Assembly (NCBI RefSeq): GCF_001922345.1
Contig: NZ_CP018812.1
Span: 744,001 to 808,000, forward strand
DNA length: 64,000 nt
Direction of reading: 5' to 3'
DNA from: Paraburkholderia sp. SOS3
Lineage (GTDB): Bacteria > Pseudomonadota > Gammaproteobacteria > Burkholderiales > Burkholderiaceae
Both the position numbers and the translations under genes were made by a program. Under the pieces are notes generated by a model. That model was not told the DNA's origin. It searched no databases and worked only from the letters and a program-made list of their open reading frames with translations. Below, one piece after another: positions 34,600-44,612 of the stretch (the stretch's first letter is position 1; every line of letters starts with the position of its first letter).

Positions 34600-35834
34600 C
34601 TGCGCGCTCCCTGATCGTTGCCTTTATCGGTCGCGGTTGCCGCATGCCGAGGCGAAGTCGGACGCTCGCCGCTCAGCCGCCGGGCATTCGCGTCATTGCG
34701 GAAAACGACCGGCTGCTCGTCGGGCGCAAGCGTCGCGCCGCGCTCTGCGGCCTCGCGCACCACACGCACCACCGACTCGTGATGCGCAGACTTGTCGCAC
34801 ACGGGGTCCGCGTTTGCCGCGTCATGCGTGAGCAGATACGCCTGGCAGCGGCAGCCGCCCAGGTCGCGGGTTTTTTCTTCGCAGCTGCGGCACGGCTCTT
34901 TCATCCAGTCGAAGCCGCGAAAGCGATTGAACGCGTCGCTCTCGTACCAGACTTCGGATATCGACGTATCGCGAACATTCGGGAATGTGAGCCCCGGCAG
35001 CGAACGCGCCGAGTGGCACGGCAGCGCGGCGCCGTCCGGCGCAACGCCGAGGAACACCGAACCCCAGCCGTTCATGCAGCGCTTCGGCCGCGTTTCATAG
35101 TAGTCAGGCACGACAAAGAAGATCTTGCAGCGGTTGCCGATCTCCTTCCGGTACCGTTCGACGACGGCTTCCGCTTCCTGCAATTGCTCGGCGGTCGGCA
35201 TCAGCTGGGCGCGGTTCGTATGCGCCCAGCCGTAATACTGCGTGTTCGCGAGTTCGAGATATTCGGCGCCCATCGCGAGCGCCATGTCGATGATCTTGTC
35301 GACGTGCGGCAGGTTGTAGCGGTGCAGCACGCAGTTGAGCACCATCGGAAAGCCGTGCGCCTTGATCGAACGTGCGACGCGGTTTTTGAGGTCGAACGTG
35401 CGCGTACTGCTGAGGAAGTCGTTGAGTTCCTGCGTCGAGTCCTGAAACGATAGCTGGATATGGTCGAGGCCATTTTCCTTCAGTACGCCGAGGCGTTTTT
35501 CAGTCAGGCCGACGCCGGACGTGATCAGGTTCGTATAGAAACCGAGCTTGCGCGCTTCGGCAACGAGGTCTTCGAGGTCGTCGCGCATCAGCGGCTCGCC
35601 GCCTGAAAAACCGAGTTGCGCGGCGCCGAGCGCGCGCGCTTCGCGCAGCACGCGCAGCCATTCTTCCGTGTCGAGTTCGTTCTGATGCGCGGTGTAGTTC
35701 ACCGGGTTGTAGCAGAACGCGCAGTGCAGCGGGCAGCGGTACGTCAATTCCGCGAGCAGCCATAGCGGCGGCGCGATATCGGATCGCGCGGGGTGACCAG
35801 GCGAATGCTGCGCTGCAACTGAAAGATCGGTCAT
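34596..35834 (-). CDS. pqqE: PQQ biosynthesis radical SAM protein PqqE
   Basis: A 412-residue radical SAM enzyme that makes the C-C bond between the conserved Glu and Tyr of the PqqA peptide. The SAM cluster motif is Cys34, Cys38 and Cys41 ([14 protein letters not shown]), followed by FSGGEPLMR. The C-terminal SPASM-type region binds auxiliary clusters ([20 protein letters not shown], then [20 protein letters not shown]). Start 35834 is in an ATGA overlap with pqqD. It is longer than many PqqE proteins because of a 60-residue C-terminal extension of low complexity. Its peptide substrate is encoded far away at 49347. Confidence 0.96.
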   Translation of the reverse strand: MTDLSVAAQHSPGHPARSDIAPPLWLLAELTYRCPLHCAFCYNPVNYTAHQNELDTEEWLRVLREARALGAAQLGFSGGEPLMRDDLEDLVAEARKLGFYTNLITSGVGLTEKRLGVLKENGLDHIQLSFQDSTQELNDFLSSTRTFDLKNRVARSIKAHGFPMVLNCVLHRYNLPHVDKIIDMALAMGAEYLELANTQYYGWAHTNRAQLMPTAEQLQEAEAVVERYRKEIGNRCKIFFVVPDYYETRPKRCMNGWGSVFLGVAPDGAALPCHSARSLPGLTFPNVRDTSISEVWYESDAFNRFRGFDWMKEPCRSCEEKTRDLGGCRCQAYLLTHDAANADPVCDKSAHHESVVRVVREAAERGATLAPDEQPVVFRNDANARRLSGERPTSPRHAATATDKGNDQGARR

Positions 35835-36148
35835 GCTGAGTGCTCCAGCCATCCGCGGGCAAAGGCATGCGCGATAAACGCCTCTACTTCGGGCGCGATG
35901 CCGGCCGCGTTAAAGCTGCGTTCGAGATCGCCGACAATCGCCGCGACGTCGCGCGTGCCGTCGCAACGCTTCAGGATTTCCGCGGCGCTCTGGTTCAGTT
36001 TCACCATGCCTTCCGGATAGAGCAATACGTGCGCGTCCTGAGCCGGTTCCCATTGCATGCGAAACAGCTTGTTCAGTTTCGGGCGCGCGGCTGTGTCGAG
36101 GGCTGCTCCTGGATTCGACGCCGAGGGTGTTTCGTTCGTTTCGCTCAT
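35831..36148 (-). CDS. pqqD: PQQ biosynthesis peptide chaperone PqqD
   Basis: A 105-residue RiPP recognition element that binds PqqA and presents it to PqqE. The core ([40 protein letters not shown]) is the winged-helix PqqD fold; the first 20 residues are an extra flexible leader. The ATG at 36148 was chosen from its ATGA overlap with pqqC. The long alternative frame upstream lies inside pqqC. Confidence 0.95.
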   Translation of the reverse strand: MSETNETPSASNPGAALDTAARPKLNKLFRMQWEPAQDAHVLLYPEGMVKLNQSAAEILKRCDGTRDVAAIVGDLERSFNAAGIAPEVEAFIAHAFARGWLEHSA

Positions 36149-36882
36149 GTCGGGAAGGCCTTTTCGATTGCGTCCAGCATGGTCCACAGAATGTCGAGCT
36201 TGAATTGCAGAATGTCGAGCGCGCGCTCCTGCTGCTCGCGCGTGCGGAAATGGTCGAGCGTGACCGCGAGCCCGTGTTCGACGTCGCGCTGCGCGAGCGA
36301 AATGCGCGAGCGGAAGTAATTGAGACCCGACGATTCGATCCACGGGTAATGCGTCGGCCATGTCGACAAGCGGTCTTTATGGATCTGCGGCGCGAAAATC
36401 TCGGTCAGCGACGAACACACGGCTTCCTGCCATGGCGCGCGGCGCGCGAAGTTCACATAGGCGTCGACGGCGAAACGCACGCCCGGCACGACATGCTCGA
36501 GCGACCACAATTCGTCGCGCGACAGGCCCACCGCGTCGCCTAAACGCGCCCACGTTTCGATGCCGCCTTCGTCGTCGCCATAGCCGTCGTGATCGAGAAT
36601 GCGCAGGACCCAGCGGCGCCGTGTCTCGCGGTCCGGGCAATTCGACAGAACCGCGGCGTCTTTGAGCGGGATATTGATCTGATAGTAGAAGCGATTCGCC
36701 ACCCAGCCGCGAATCTGTTCGCGCGAGCAGCCGCCGCTATTCATCTTCACGTTGAACGGATGATGGATGTGATACGCACGGCCTTTCGCACGCAATTGCG
36801 CTTCGAATTCCTCGCGGCCCCATGCGGCGCCGGAATCGGATGCGGATCGTTCGGATGCGCGTGTCGCGCTCGTACTGTTCAT
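36145..36882 (-). CDS. pqqC: Pyrroloquinoline-quinone synthase PqqC
   Basis: A 245-residue cofactorless oxidase that performs the final eight-electron oxidation and ring closure to PQQ. Family signatures are [55 protein letters not shown] and [14 protein letters not shown], with the many active-site His, Arg and Lys residues in place. The ATG at 36882 starts a short Ser-rich leader. It overlaps pqqD by 4 bp and follows pqqB by 14 bp. Confidence 0.97.
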   Translation of the reverse strand: MNSTSATRASERSASDSGAAWGREEFEAQLRAKGRAYHIHHPFNVKMNSGGCSREQIRGWVANRFYYQINIPLKDAAVLSNCPDRETRRRWVLRILDHDGYGDDEGGIETWARLGDAVGLSRDELWSLEHVVPGVRFAVDAYVNFARRAPWQEAVCSSLTEIFAPQIHKDRLSTWPTHYPWIESSGLNYFRSRISLAQRDVEHGLAVTLDHFRTREQQERALDILQFKLDILWTMLDAIEKAFPT

Positions 36883-36896
36883 TGGAAGTCCAGGAG

Positions 36897-37817
36897 TCAG
36901 AGTTCGAAAGTCATGCCGTCGTGGGCGACTTCGATGCCGTGCTGCGCGAGCATGCGCCGCTCGGGCCCGTCGTCGACCAGAATCGGGTTCGTGTTGTTGA
37001 TATGGATCAGCACCTTGCGTGCGCCGGGGCGATCGAGCGCATCGAGCACATCGATCATGCCGCCCGGACCCGATTGCGCGAGATGGCCCATATCGGCCGC
37101 GGTTTTCTTCGACAGGCCGAGGCGAATCATCTCGTCGTCGGTCCACATCGTGCCGTCCACGAGCAGCAGGTCAGCGCGACGCATCGCATCGCGCACATGC
37201 GGCTCGAGCGCGCCGAGACCCGGCGCATAGAACGCGCGCTTGCCGGAATCGTTGGCCGTGAGCAGCAGGCCAATGTTGTCGCCACGTTCCGGTGCGTTGC
37301 GATGCGGCGAATAGGGCGGTGCCTTGCTCGACAGCGGCAACGCTTCGATGCGCACGCCGGGCAACGCCGGAATTTCGAGCGGCGCGTCGTCGAGCGCGAT
37401 CGTGCGGCGTTCGACGCCGCAGTAATGCGACAGGATCGAAACGACCGGAAAGCCGGTCGACAGGTCCTGCCACACGGCATCCGTTGCGTAGATCGGCAGC
37501 CGCGCGCTGTTTTCGCGCAGCATCAGCAGGCCGGTGACGTGGTCGATCTGCGCATCCATCAGCAGTACCGCCGCGATACCCGTATCGCGCGCGTGACGCG
37601 CGGGCTGCAGTTCGGGGTTCGCCGCAAGCTGCGCGAGGATATCGGGCGACGCGTTGATAAGCAGCCACGACACGCCATCGACGCTTACCGCCAGCGACGA
37701 CTGCGTGCGCGGCCTGGCCGCGATCGAACCGTTACGCACGCCCCTGCAATTGCCGCAATTGCAGTTCCATTGCGGAAAACCGCCGCCCGCCGATGAACCG
37801 AGAACCCTGATTTTCAT
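36897..37817 (-). CDS. pqqB: PQQ biosynthesis protein PqqB
   Basis: A 306-residue metallo-beta-lactamase-fold protein that hydroxylates the tyrosine-derived part of the PQQ intermediate. The N-terminus [20 protein letters not shown] is diagnostic, with a Cys19-Cys21-Cys24 zinc knuckle (NCNCGNC). The metal region [12 protein letters not shown] replaces the canonical HxHxDH. Start 37817 is the conserved Met. It opens the pqqBCDE block, 51 bp after the cytochrome b561 gene, and all four genes are tightly spaced. No pqqA precedes it. Confidence 0.97.
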   Translation of the reverse strand: MKIRVLGSSAGGGFPQWNCNCGNCRGVRNGSIAARPRTQSSLAVSVDGVSWLLINASPDILAQLAANPELQPARHARDTGIAAVLLMDAQIDHVTGLLMLRENSARLPIYATDAVWQDLSTGFPVVSILSHYCGVERRTIALDDAPLEIPALPGVRIEALPLSSKAPPYSPHRNAPERGDNIGLLLTANDSGKRAFYAPGLGALEPHVRDAMRRADLLLVDGTMWTDDEMIRLGLSKKTAADMGHLAQSGPGGMIDVLDALDRPGARKVLIHINNTNPILVDDGPERRMLAQHGIEVAHDGMTFEL

Positions 37818-37868
37818 TACGCTTTCTGCCGTCCGTTGTGTTTTCAACCAGTCCAAACGTCATACCTA

Positions 37869-38498
37869 TTAAAGTAGCATTCTCCGCATCAGTCCGTCTT
37901 TGTCGATGAGCTGATGCTTGAGCGCGCCGGCGATATGCACCGCGATCAGCGCGATCAGAATCCACGCGCTGAACTCGTGGATCGTGAACCAGAAGTGGCG
38001 CAAGCCCTTGTCGTCCCAACCCCACCTCGGCAGCAAGATGCCCCAGAAACGCGTGCCGTATGTGTTGAACGACGAGCCGAGATAGCCCGTTACCGGCATC
38101 ACCACCATTGCAACGTATAAAAGACCCTGCGTTGCGCGCGCGGCGGCGCGTTGCCACGCTCGCATCGGCGGCAGCGGCGGCCTGCCGTAGACCGTACGGA
38201 CCACGATGCGTAACAGCACAAGCAGGAAAATCGTCAAGCCAAGCGATTTGTGAAAGTTGATCAGCGAGGCCTTGAAAGGCAAACCGCGCGGCAAGCCGAC
38301 CATATAAAGCCCGATCGCGATCATGGCGATGATCGCGATGCCGATCAGCCAGTGCAGCGCGACGAGCGGCCGCGAGTACCGGTCGCTCGCGGCGCGGCCC
38401 GCGCGTGTGGCGTCGCTCGTATGCGTTGCGTTCATTTCGCTCCCGGCGGTACCGCTTGTTCTTGATTGCGTGGGCATACTGCGGGGATCTGAGTTCAT
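37869..38498 (-). CDS. Cytochrome b561 (Ni-hydrogenase type b cytochrome family)
   Basis: A 209-residue inner-membrane di-haem cytochrome of the bacterial cytochrome b561 family. Four membrane helices carry the haem-ligand histidines: LVALHWLIGIAIIAMIAIG, INFHKSLGLTIFLLVLL, the loop with GLRHFWFTIHEFSAWILI and VHIAGALKHQLIDKDG. The family moves electrons between periplasmic carriers and quinone. It is placed between fhcC and pqqB in one transcript, so it may pass electrons from PQQ-dependent oxidation to the chain. The start could be 38498, 38477 or 38435; the first residues are not conserved. Confidence 0.92.
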   Translation of the reverse strand: MNSDPRSMPTQSRTSGTAGSEMNATHTSDATRAGRAASDRYSRPLVALHWLIGIAIIAMIAIGLYMVGLPRGLPFKASLINFHKSLGLTIFLLVLLRIVVRTVYGRPPLPPMRAWQRAAARATQGLLYVAMVVMPVTGYLGSSFNTYGTRFWGILLPRWGWDDKGLRHFWFTIHEFSAWILIALIAVHIAGALKHQLIDKDGLMRRMLL

Positions 38499-38501
38499 TC
38501 G

Positions 38502-39395
38502 TCAGTGTGCACCCTGGCTGGCTGCGTGTGCGATCAGCAATTCCCCGCGTCCGTCGACCGCGAGATCGCCCGACAGGCGGCGCGGCATCATGCGTGAATC
38601 GAGCGTAAAAAACGGTGCAAGCGCCGCGTTCAGCGATGCGGCGCCCGTCGCTGCAAGCGGTTCGCGCAGCGCGGCCAGGGCGCGCACGAACAGTTGCCAG
38701 AACACGTCGAAGCCGCGCCCGCCTTCGACGAAGGTTGGCGGCACCCGCTCGGGCTCGCGCAAAAGCAACAACGTGCCCCGGCGCATTCCATACGCATGAT
38801 GCGCACCGATGCGACCGGCTATGCAAATTGTTCCGGCGACTAAACGCGATGCGGAAAAATCGCCCGCGTCGCCGCCGACCAGAACGGAGCCGCGCCGCAT
38901 TCTGTCGCCAAGGCGTGCGCCCGCATGGCCTGCGATCGCGACGGTGCCGCCGGTCATCCCTTCGATGTCGCCGGGCAACGCTGCTGCTGCGAAGTCGCCG
39001 GCATTGCCGGCTACCGTAAGCAGGCCGCCGCGCATCTCGCACGCGGCAAACGATCCGGCGTTGCCGCCTATCTGCAATGCGCCGCCCGTCATGCGGAGAC
39101 CGGCGTAGTCGCCTGTTGCGCCTGTCACGCGCAGTTGACCTTCGGCGAGATGCGCGCCGATGCGGTCCAGCCACGGCGCGTCGCCTTCGATGATCAAGGT
39201 TGCCTGCTCGTCTTTGCCGCCATCGCTGCGCGATACGTCGAACAGGTCGCCGGCCGTGCACGTCACATTGCCTGCAGCGAGCACGAGGCGCGCCACCTCG
39301 TCGGACGACCGAGCGGCGAGCGCGGCCGGCAGCAGTGCCGAACCGTCGACGCGAAAACCGGGCGCGTGTTTCACGCGCAGCGTCGTCGTGCTCAT
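38502..39395 (-). CDS. fhcC: Formyltransferase/hydrolase complex subunit C (FhcC)
   Basis: A 297-residue subunit of the bacterial formyltransferase/hydrolase complex, homologous to formylmethanofuran dehydrogenase subunit C. Its middle is a right-handed beta-helix of GXGXG repeats (GGALQIGGNAGSFAACEMRG, GGLLTVAGNAGDFAAAALPG and further copies). The complex moves the formyl group from formyl-H4MPT to methylofuran and hydrolyses it to formate. It overlaps fhcD by 4 bp and is followed by cytochrome b561. Confidence 0.95.
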   Translation of the reverse strand: MSTTTLRVKHAPGFRVDGSALLPAALAARSSDEVARLVLAAGNVTCTAGDLFDVSRSDGGKDEQATLIIEGDAPWLDRIGAHLAEGQLRVTGATGDYAGLRMTGGALQIGGNAGSFAACEMRGGLLTVAGNAGDFAAAALPGDIEGMTGGTVAIAGHAGARLGDRMRRGSVLVGGDAGDFSASRLVAGTICIAGRIGAHHAYGMRRGTLLLLREPERVPPTFVEGGRGFDVFWQLFVRALAALREPLAATGAASLNAALAPFFTLDSRMMPRRLSGDLAVDGRGELLIAHAASQGAH

Positions 39396-40351
39396 GGGGC
39401 GCTCCCGCTGCCCGCGGCACTCGCAGGCGGTGTGCCGATCGACGCGGCGAGTTCGCGCAAATGGAAGTGATACGGCCCGAGCTTGCCGCCGTAATTGCCG
39501 GCCGAAATGCGCAATACACCGCCCGCCTTCGATGCGGCCGCCATGCCCACTGTCATCGCCGCGCCGACGTCGGCATCGGTAAGCCCGTCGATCACGATCT
39601 CGAGCACGCAGCCCACTTCGGCTGTGAGTTCGGTGCGCTTCGCGACGCCGACCAGCGTGGGGCAGAACGGATCGTTCGTCGATGCGACCGCACCCGCATA
39701 TTTGGACCCGATCTTCGAGCCCGAGCGCACCACGCCACCCGGAAACGGCGTAATCACATTCGGCAATCGATGCATTGCGGCAACCGCCGCTTCGGCCGCG
39801 GCGAGCGCATGGTCGGTGTCGCGCGCGAGCAGCAGCAGGTTGCCGCCGCCGACCGCTTTGACCGTCACCGCCGATTCCTCGGCGACGAATTCGCCGTCCA
39901 TCACGGGCACGCGCCAGTAACGCGTATTGCCGAGCATCTTGGCGATCTGCCAGCCGTCGCCGAAAAAGCGCAGCGCGCCGCCGAGCGGCGCGAGGTCCGA
40001 CAAAGGCGCACGGCTCGTTTGCGGATCGATGCCGCTATAGACAGCCGTGGTCGGGCATGTCAGCACGCATTGGCCGACGCGCCGCATGATCTGCTTCGCG
40101 AGTTCCTTAGACGACACCGCGAACATCAGCACGCCAATCCCGGGCCGGCCATCGGGCGTGTCGGCGGCGTCGATCTCGTGCTCGATGCCGGCTTCGCAGC
40201 CGCAGTCGATCACCGACGTCGCGAATCCCGATAGCGACTGCGCCGCGGCGCGTGCCCACGCGGGCGTATGCGCCGTGATGACGAGCCGCGTCGCCTTCAT
40301 CGGGAAGGCTTCCGCAAACGTGTCGTCGATCAGGGTGCCGTTGATCTGCAT
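39392..40351 (-). CDS. fhcD: Formylmethanofuran:tetrahydromethanopterin formyltransferase (FhcD)
   Basis: A 319-residue formyltransferase subunit of the Fhc complex that transfers the formyl group between H4MPT and methylofuran. Conserved blocks include MQINGTLIDDTFAEAFPMKA at the start, GCEAGIEHEIDAADTPDGRP, GDGWQIAKMLGNTRYWRVPV and VRSGSKIGSKY. The ATG at 40351 is the family N-terminus; 45 further in-frame codons upstream are unlikely to be used because they run toward fhcA. It follows fhcA by 32 bp. Confidence 0.96.
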   Translation of the reverse strand: MQINGTLIDDTFAEAFPMKATRLVITAHTPAWARAAAQSLSGFATSVIDCGCEAGIEHEIDAADTPDGRPGIGVLMFAVSSKELAKQIMRRVGQCVLTCPTTAVYSGIDPQTSRAPLSDLAPLGGALRFFGDGWQIAKMLGNTRYWRVPVMDGEFVAEESAVTVKAVGGGNLLLLARDTDHALAAAEAAVAAMHRLPNVITPFPGGVVRSGSKIGSKYAGAVASTNDPFCPTLVGVAKRTELTAEVGCVLEIVIDGLTDADVGAAMTVGMAAASKAGGVLRISAGNYGGKLGPYHFHLRELAASIGTPPASAAGSGSAP

Positions 40352-40383
40352 CGTTCGCTCGCTCGTTTGCTCGCTTGTTCGCG

Positions 40384-42135
40384 TTAAGGCCGGCTGGCCG
40401 ACGAGGGCGGCGTCGCGTCCGGCGCTGTACGCGTTACGCCATGCCCGAAGCATTCGACGGGCAGCAGCCGGCCGCCGCGGCAGCATGCGCAGATTTCGTC
40501 GTCGCTGATCGCCGCATGCCTGAAGCCGCCGACAAGGTTTGCCTCGCTGAATTCGCGCACCGTTTGCGCGATGCCGCGATCGAATTCGGGCGACACGTAA
40601 TGAATGCCGCCTGTCGGCGTCGACACGAGATTGCCGTCGCGCGCGACGAGCGCGCCGTCCTTGAATACATAGGCCGGCGATGTGAACATGCGCTCGCGAT
40701 CGGGATCGTCGCGATAGACGGCGATATCGGCGGCGGCGCCGGCGCCAAGCTGGCCTCGATCAGCAAGGCCGAGCAGCCGCGCCGGACCCGCGCGCGTGAT
40801 GATCGCAATCTCGTACAGCGAAAATTCGCGCTTCAATTCCGCGAGTACGCTCGCGACTTTTGCCTCCGGATGCAGTTTGTCGAGCTGAGCATCGCGAAAC
40901 GGTTTGTCCATCAACAGGCGGATCAGGTGCGGATAGCTCGTGAACGGCGCGCCGTTCGGGTGATCGGTGGTCATCGAAACGCGCCATGGGTCGTCGACGA
41001 GCAGGAAGATTTCGAGCCCGATGATCCATTGCAGCGCATTCACATAGCTTTGCTCGCGATAGCGGAACGGCACGATGCCGCAACCGGCATCGCATTCGAT
41101 GTCGCCCAGAATCCATTTGCGCGGGTTCGCGAGCGGCGCGTTCTTGAACTGCATCATCGTGTCGCCGGACGCGGTGACGGTTTGCCCGAAGATGATCTGC
41201 CCGACGTCGATCGATACATTGGGCCGCGCATTCACGGCTTCTGCAATCGCGCGTGCGCCCGACGAAAATTTGCGTGGGCCTTCGGTGCCGTAGCTGTGAA
41301 ACTGGATGTGGGTCAGATGAATCGGCAGGCCGTCGGCGGCGTCCATCGTCGCGATCGTCGAGGCGATATTGCCCGGCACGCCGAGATTGCTCGAGTGCAC
41401 GTGCAATGGATGCGGCACGCGCAGTTCGGTTAGCGCACGGGTCAGCGTACGCAGGATGTCGCGCGGCGTGATGCCGTAGTGCGCGTGCGCTTCATCCACG
41501 TCGAGCGCGCGCTGGTTGAACTTGAACGCCGAGATGCCGCCCGGGTTCACGACCTTCACGCCGAGCGCGCGGCTTGCATGCATGGTCCAGCCGACGTAGT
41601 CGCGCAAGCGCTCGAAGTCCTGATGGGCGGCGAGCATCTGCAGAAACAGTTCGTCGTTGCCGAGCATCACGTACGCGCCGTGATCGATGATCGGCGTGTC
41701 GCCCATCTCGAGATGCGCGTGGCGCGCGTTCGACGCGATCATCGCCGGTTCGAACGCGGCCGTATAGCCCATTTCCGCGTATCGGTAGCCGGTGGCGAGC
41801 GTGCCCGGCGTGCAGACGCCGCACGATGGCATGCGCAGATAGCGGCCGTTTGCGTCGCGGACCGATTCGTAGGCCGCATCGCGTGGGCGGTCTTCGCGAT
41901 GGTCTTCGGGCAACAGCAGTCGCGAGAGATTCGTTTTGCCGCCGCCAATGTGCGAATGCAGATCGATACCGCCGGCCATCACGACCATGCCGTGCGCGTC
42001 GTAGTCGTGGTCGACCGTCGCGCCTGAGGGAGCGTCGACGATGCGCCCGTCGCGAAAGTACAGGTCGCGGCGCTCGCCGTTCACCCCTTTGGCCGGATCG
42101 TAGATGATGCCGCCCGTCAAACGCGCGAGGCTCAT
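40384..42135 (-). CDS. fhcA: Formyltransferase/hydrolase complex subunit A (FhcA)
   Basis: A 583-residue amidohydrolase-fold subunit that hydrolyses formylmethylofuran to formate. The metal-binding HxH is His60-His62 (GGIDLHSHIGGG), with later ligands in HVHSSNLG, HLTHIQFHSYG and TTDHPNGAPF. The C-terminal extension contains a CACC pair (DDEICACCRGG), not part of the usual core. It overlaps fhcB by 4 bp (ATGA). The order B-A-D-C is that found in other H4MPT-using bacteria. Confidence 0.96.
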   Translation of the reverse strand: MSLARLTGGIIYDPAKGVNGERRDLYFRDGRIVDAPSGATVDHDYDAHGMVVMAGGIDLHSHIGGGKTNLSRLLLPEDHREDRPRDAAYESVRDANGRYLRMPSCGVCTPGTLATGYRYAEMGYTAAFEPAMIASNARHAHLEMGDTPIIDHGAYVMLGNDELFLQMLAAHQDFERLRDYVGWTMHASRALGVKVVNPGGISAFKFNQRALDVDEAHAHYGITPRDILRTLTRALTELRVPHPLHVHSSNLGVPGNIASTIATMDAADGLPIHLTHIQFHSYGTEGPRKFSSGARAIAEAVNARPNVSIDVGQIIFGQTVTASGDTMMQFKNAPLANPRKWILGDIECDAGCGIVPFRYREQSYVNALQWIIGLEIFLLVDDPWRVSMTTDHPNGAPFTSYPHLIRLLMDKPFRDAQLDKLHPEAKVASVLAELKREFSLYEIAIITRAGPARLLGLADRGQLGAGAAADIAVYRDDPDRERMFTSPAYVFKDGALVARDGNLVSTPTGGIHYVSPEFDRGIAQTVREFSEANLVGGFRHAAISDDEICACCRGGRLLPVECFGHGVTRTAPDATPPSSASRP

Positions 42136-43616
42136 GATGGCCTCCGCGCGCCTGCATGCGCGTTTGCATCGGCAATGCGCTCGGCGAGGTCGGCGGCGAT
42201 GGCGGCGACGGTGCGCACATTCGTGCCTTGCCGCGCCGCGTGCAGTGGCGTGACGACGGACGTGTCGAGCCGGAACAGATGGCCGTCGCTATCGATGCCC
42301 GGTGTGGCGACCGGTATAAACACGGTCGATGCGCGGCGCGGTGTGGACGATGCCGCATGCGCAAGCATATCGGCCAGAGCCGGTAGACCGAGCACGATTG
42401 CCGGCACCTGCGGATCGAGCGCGGTGGGCAACGGGTGCGGGGCGAAGCTCGTGACCCAAAGCAAGGTGTCGACTTCGCGCGCTTCGAGCAGGCGTTCGGT
42501 TCGATAGCGATACGGATCGTGTTCGAGCGGCGGCGTGCCTTCAGGCCGATCGGGGCGCGACACGCGCGTGCGAAGCGGAAAGCCCGAAAGCCAGGTGACG
42601 GCCTGGTTCATGGTCAGCGTACCGTCCGCGCCGCCTAACGCGAGCGCGCCCGCGCGAGTCGTTCGATTAATCGCCTTGACGATGCGGTGCAGCGCTTCGA
42701 TCAGCAACGCCGCGTGCGGGTGCGGCAGCGCGGCCGGTTCATAGACGAATGCGGTATAGCTTGCGGACGCGATGCGTTCGGTTAGCGTGGCGAGTTGCGC
42801 CGCGATTTGCGAGGTCGGTGCGGTTTCAGCGGCTTGCGATGATTGCGATCGCGTTTGCGCAGGGCGTTCTTCAAACGCGCTTGCGCGGCGGCCTTCCGCG
42901 ATGGCGGACCATAGTGCAAGCAGATCGTGCGGCGACGCGTCGGCCAGGATCGACTCGCAGGTCGCTTGCGCAACGCGGGTCGCCGCCGGATCGACATCGC
43001 AGCCGACAAAGCAGATCGCGCGCGCTCTGATGTGCGTGCCGGCTTCGGCCAGTGCGCGCTCGTAAAACCGCGGATGGCGTTGCGAAGGCACACAGCCGAA
43101 CACGATCAGCAGATCTGCGTGCGAGCGCACTTCGGACAGCGTCGTGAAGAATGCGCCGCGATCCTGCAAAGCTAGGGTCGTCGCGCTCAGCGCATCGCCG
43201 TGCAGCGTATCGAGCATCGCGCCACACGCGGCGGCGAGCGTGTAGAGCGCGCGTGCGCCCGCAACGTCGGTCGCGCATGCGCCAAACAGCGGTCGCTGTG
43301 CGCGCGTGAGGATATCGGCCGCGTGCGAAAGCGCGTCTTCAAGCGCGACGGGCTGGCCGTCGATCGATGGCGTGCTGTGGCTGTCGGCTGCGCCGTAGTG
43401 TTTGAGCGCATCGGCAAGGCGCGGGCAATCTTCGGCGGGCGCGGCAAGCGTCGCGTCGCGGGCCGCGTGGGCCTCGATGTCGTCGCACAGCAGCGGGCAG
43501 AACGGGCAGGTCCAGTCGTGCGTGACAGATCCGGCAGCAGATGTCGCCGACGCCGGCCGCGCGGCAGGCGCGGCCGGCTGACCGGCAGTCGGCGCGGGGG
43601 AGGTTGGTTCGTGCAT
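42132..43616 (-). CDS. fhcB: Formyltransferase/hydrolase complex subunit B (FhcB)
   Basis: A 494-residue subunit related to the molybdopterin subunit of formylmethanofuran dehydrogenase. The N-terminal CPFCPLLCDDIE block is conserved; in bacterial Fhc the Mo/W active site is known to be lost, so the role is structural or in binding polyglutamylated methylofuran. The first 40 residues and two internal stretches are Ala/Pro/Ser rich. The start is uncertain: ATG 43616 (MHEPTSP) is given, ATG 43640 is also possible, and no strong ribosome site is seen at either. The gap to the HisA-like gene upstream is 215 bp. Confidence 0.92.
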   Translation of the reverse strand: MHEPTSPAPTAGQPAAPAARPASATSAAGSVTHDWTCPFCPLLCDDIEAHAARDATLAAPAEDCPRLADALKHYGAADSHSTPSIDGQPVALEDALSHAADILTRAQRPLFGACATDVAGARALYTLAAACGAMLDTLHGDALSATTLALQDRGAFFTTLSEVRSHADLLIVFGCVPSQRHPRFYERALAEAGTHIRARAICFVGCDVDPAATRVAQATCESILADASPHDLLALWSAIAEGRRASAFEERPAQTRSQSSQAAETAPTSQIAAQLATLTERIASASYTAFVYEPAALPHPHAALLIEALHRIVKAINRTTRAGALALGGADGTLTMNQAVTWLSGFPLRTRVSRPDRPEGTPPLEHDPYRYRTERLLEAREVDTLLWVTSFAPHPLPTALDPQVPAIVLGLPALADMLAHAASSTPRRASTVFIPVATPGIDSDGHLFRLDTSVVTPLHAARQGTNVRTVAAIAADLAERIADANAHAGARRPS

Positions 43617-43831
43617 GAGGCGCGATACAGCAAGCTCCATGCCGATCGCGCGCCGCGAGATGGGCAGCAAAGGCGCGATGCGAAGGTTAACTACAAGTCA
43701 GCACACGCAACACAGTATGTGCGTCGCGCTGAAACACAGTGTCACCCGCGCGAGCCGCGCCGCACCTTCCTTGCGATTGGATTGCGGTGTAAGCGCGCGC
43801 AGCCGCTTGGCATGGATATTGTGTTTGCGAT

Positions 43832-44599
43832 TCACCTGACAGCGTGCGGCGGCGCAGCGAGCTTGCCGTCGTGCAGTGCCGAGCCGACAAGCCACGCGTG
43901 TGCGCCGCTTTGCGCGGCGGCATGGAGATCGTTGCGATTGCGAATGCCGCCCGCGCCGATCAGCGCGCGTTCACGGCCGGCGCGCTCGCGCAGCGTGTGG
44001 AACGTATCGAGGTCGGGGCCTTCGTAGGCACCGACGCGATCGAGGGTCATGACGATGACGCGTGCGGGCCACACGGCGGCCGTGTCGTGCAGCGACGTGG
44101 TGGTGCCGGATGGTCGGAGCAAACGGCCCGCGCGGCGGTCGAGCGACAGGATCGGCTCATAGCCGGACCGTTCGGCCTCGCGCAGCGCGTCAGGTGTACG
44201 AAGCGTCTCCGAGCCGAATACGGGGACGAGCGCGCCGGGTGCGTTGCCGCGCGGTGCGCCGATGCGCATCAGGTGGGCGTGCATCGAGGGGTAATCGGCG
44301 AAGCCTGCGTCGAGCCAGATGTTTACGCGCCGGGTCGTCGAAGCCGATGCGCCCGGCGGATTGAGGCCCTCGCACAGCGCGGCGAGTGTCGACGTATCGG
44401 CGCGCTGCGCGACGATTGCGCCGAGGTCGGCGACGTAGAGCGTGTCGGCGCCGCACGCGGCAAGCAGGGCACGCGCGACGGCGAGTGGTTCGCTCGTCGC
44501 GCACAGGGACGACTGGACAGGGCGGTAGTTCGCGCGGTCGCCGCGCACCGCGCGCACCGCATGTCCGTCGAGCAGATCGAGAACCGGTATTACGCGCAT
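43832..44599 (-). CDS. HisA/HisF-like TIM-barrel protein of the H4MPT/methylofuran set
   Basis: A 255-residue protein with the HisA-type (beta-alpha)8 fold (VIPVLDLLDGHAVRAVRGDR, ADTLYVADLGAI, VNIWLDAGFAD and phosphate-binding GAGGIRNRNDL). It is not the histidine pathway enzyme: there are no other his genes, and such HisA-like proteins recur in H4MPT gene clusters of methylotrophs, where a role in coenzyme synthesis is assumed. Its start is only 13 bp from the start of the divergent ATP-grasp gene. It heads the transcript toward fhcB. Confidence 0.85.
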   Translation of the reverse strand: MRVIPVLDLLDGHAVRAVRGDRANYRPVQSSLCATSEPLAVARALLAACGADTLYVADLGAIVAQRADTSTLAALCEGLNPPGASASTTRRVNIWLDAGFADYPSMHAHLMRIGAPRGNAPGALVPVFGSETLRTPDALREAERSGYEPILSLDRRAGRLLRPSGTTTSLHDTAAVWPARVIVMTLDRVGAYEGPDLDTFHTLRERAGRERALIGAGGIRNRNDLHAAAQSGAHAWLVGSALHDGKLAAPPHAVR

Positions 44600-44612
44600 C
44601 GGAGAGTGTCCC

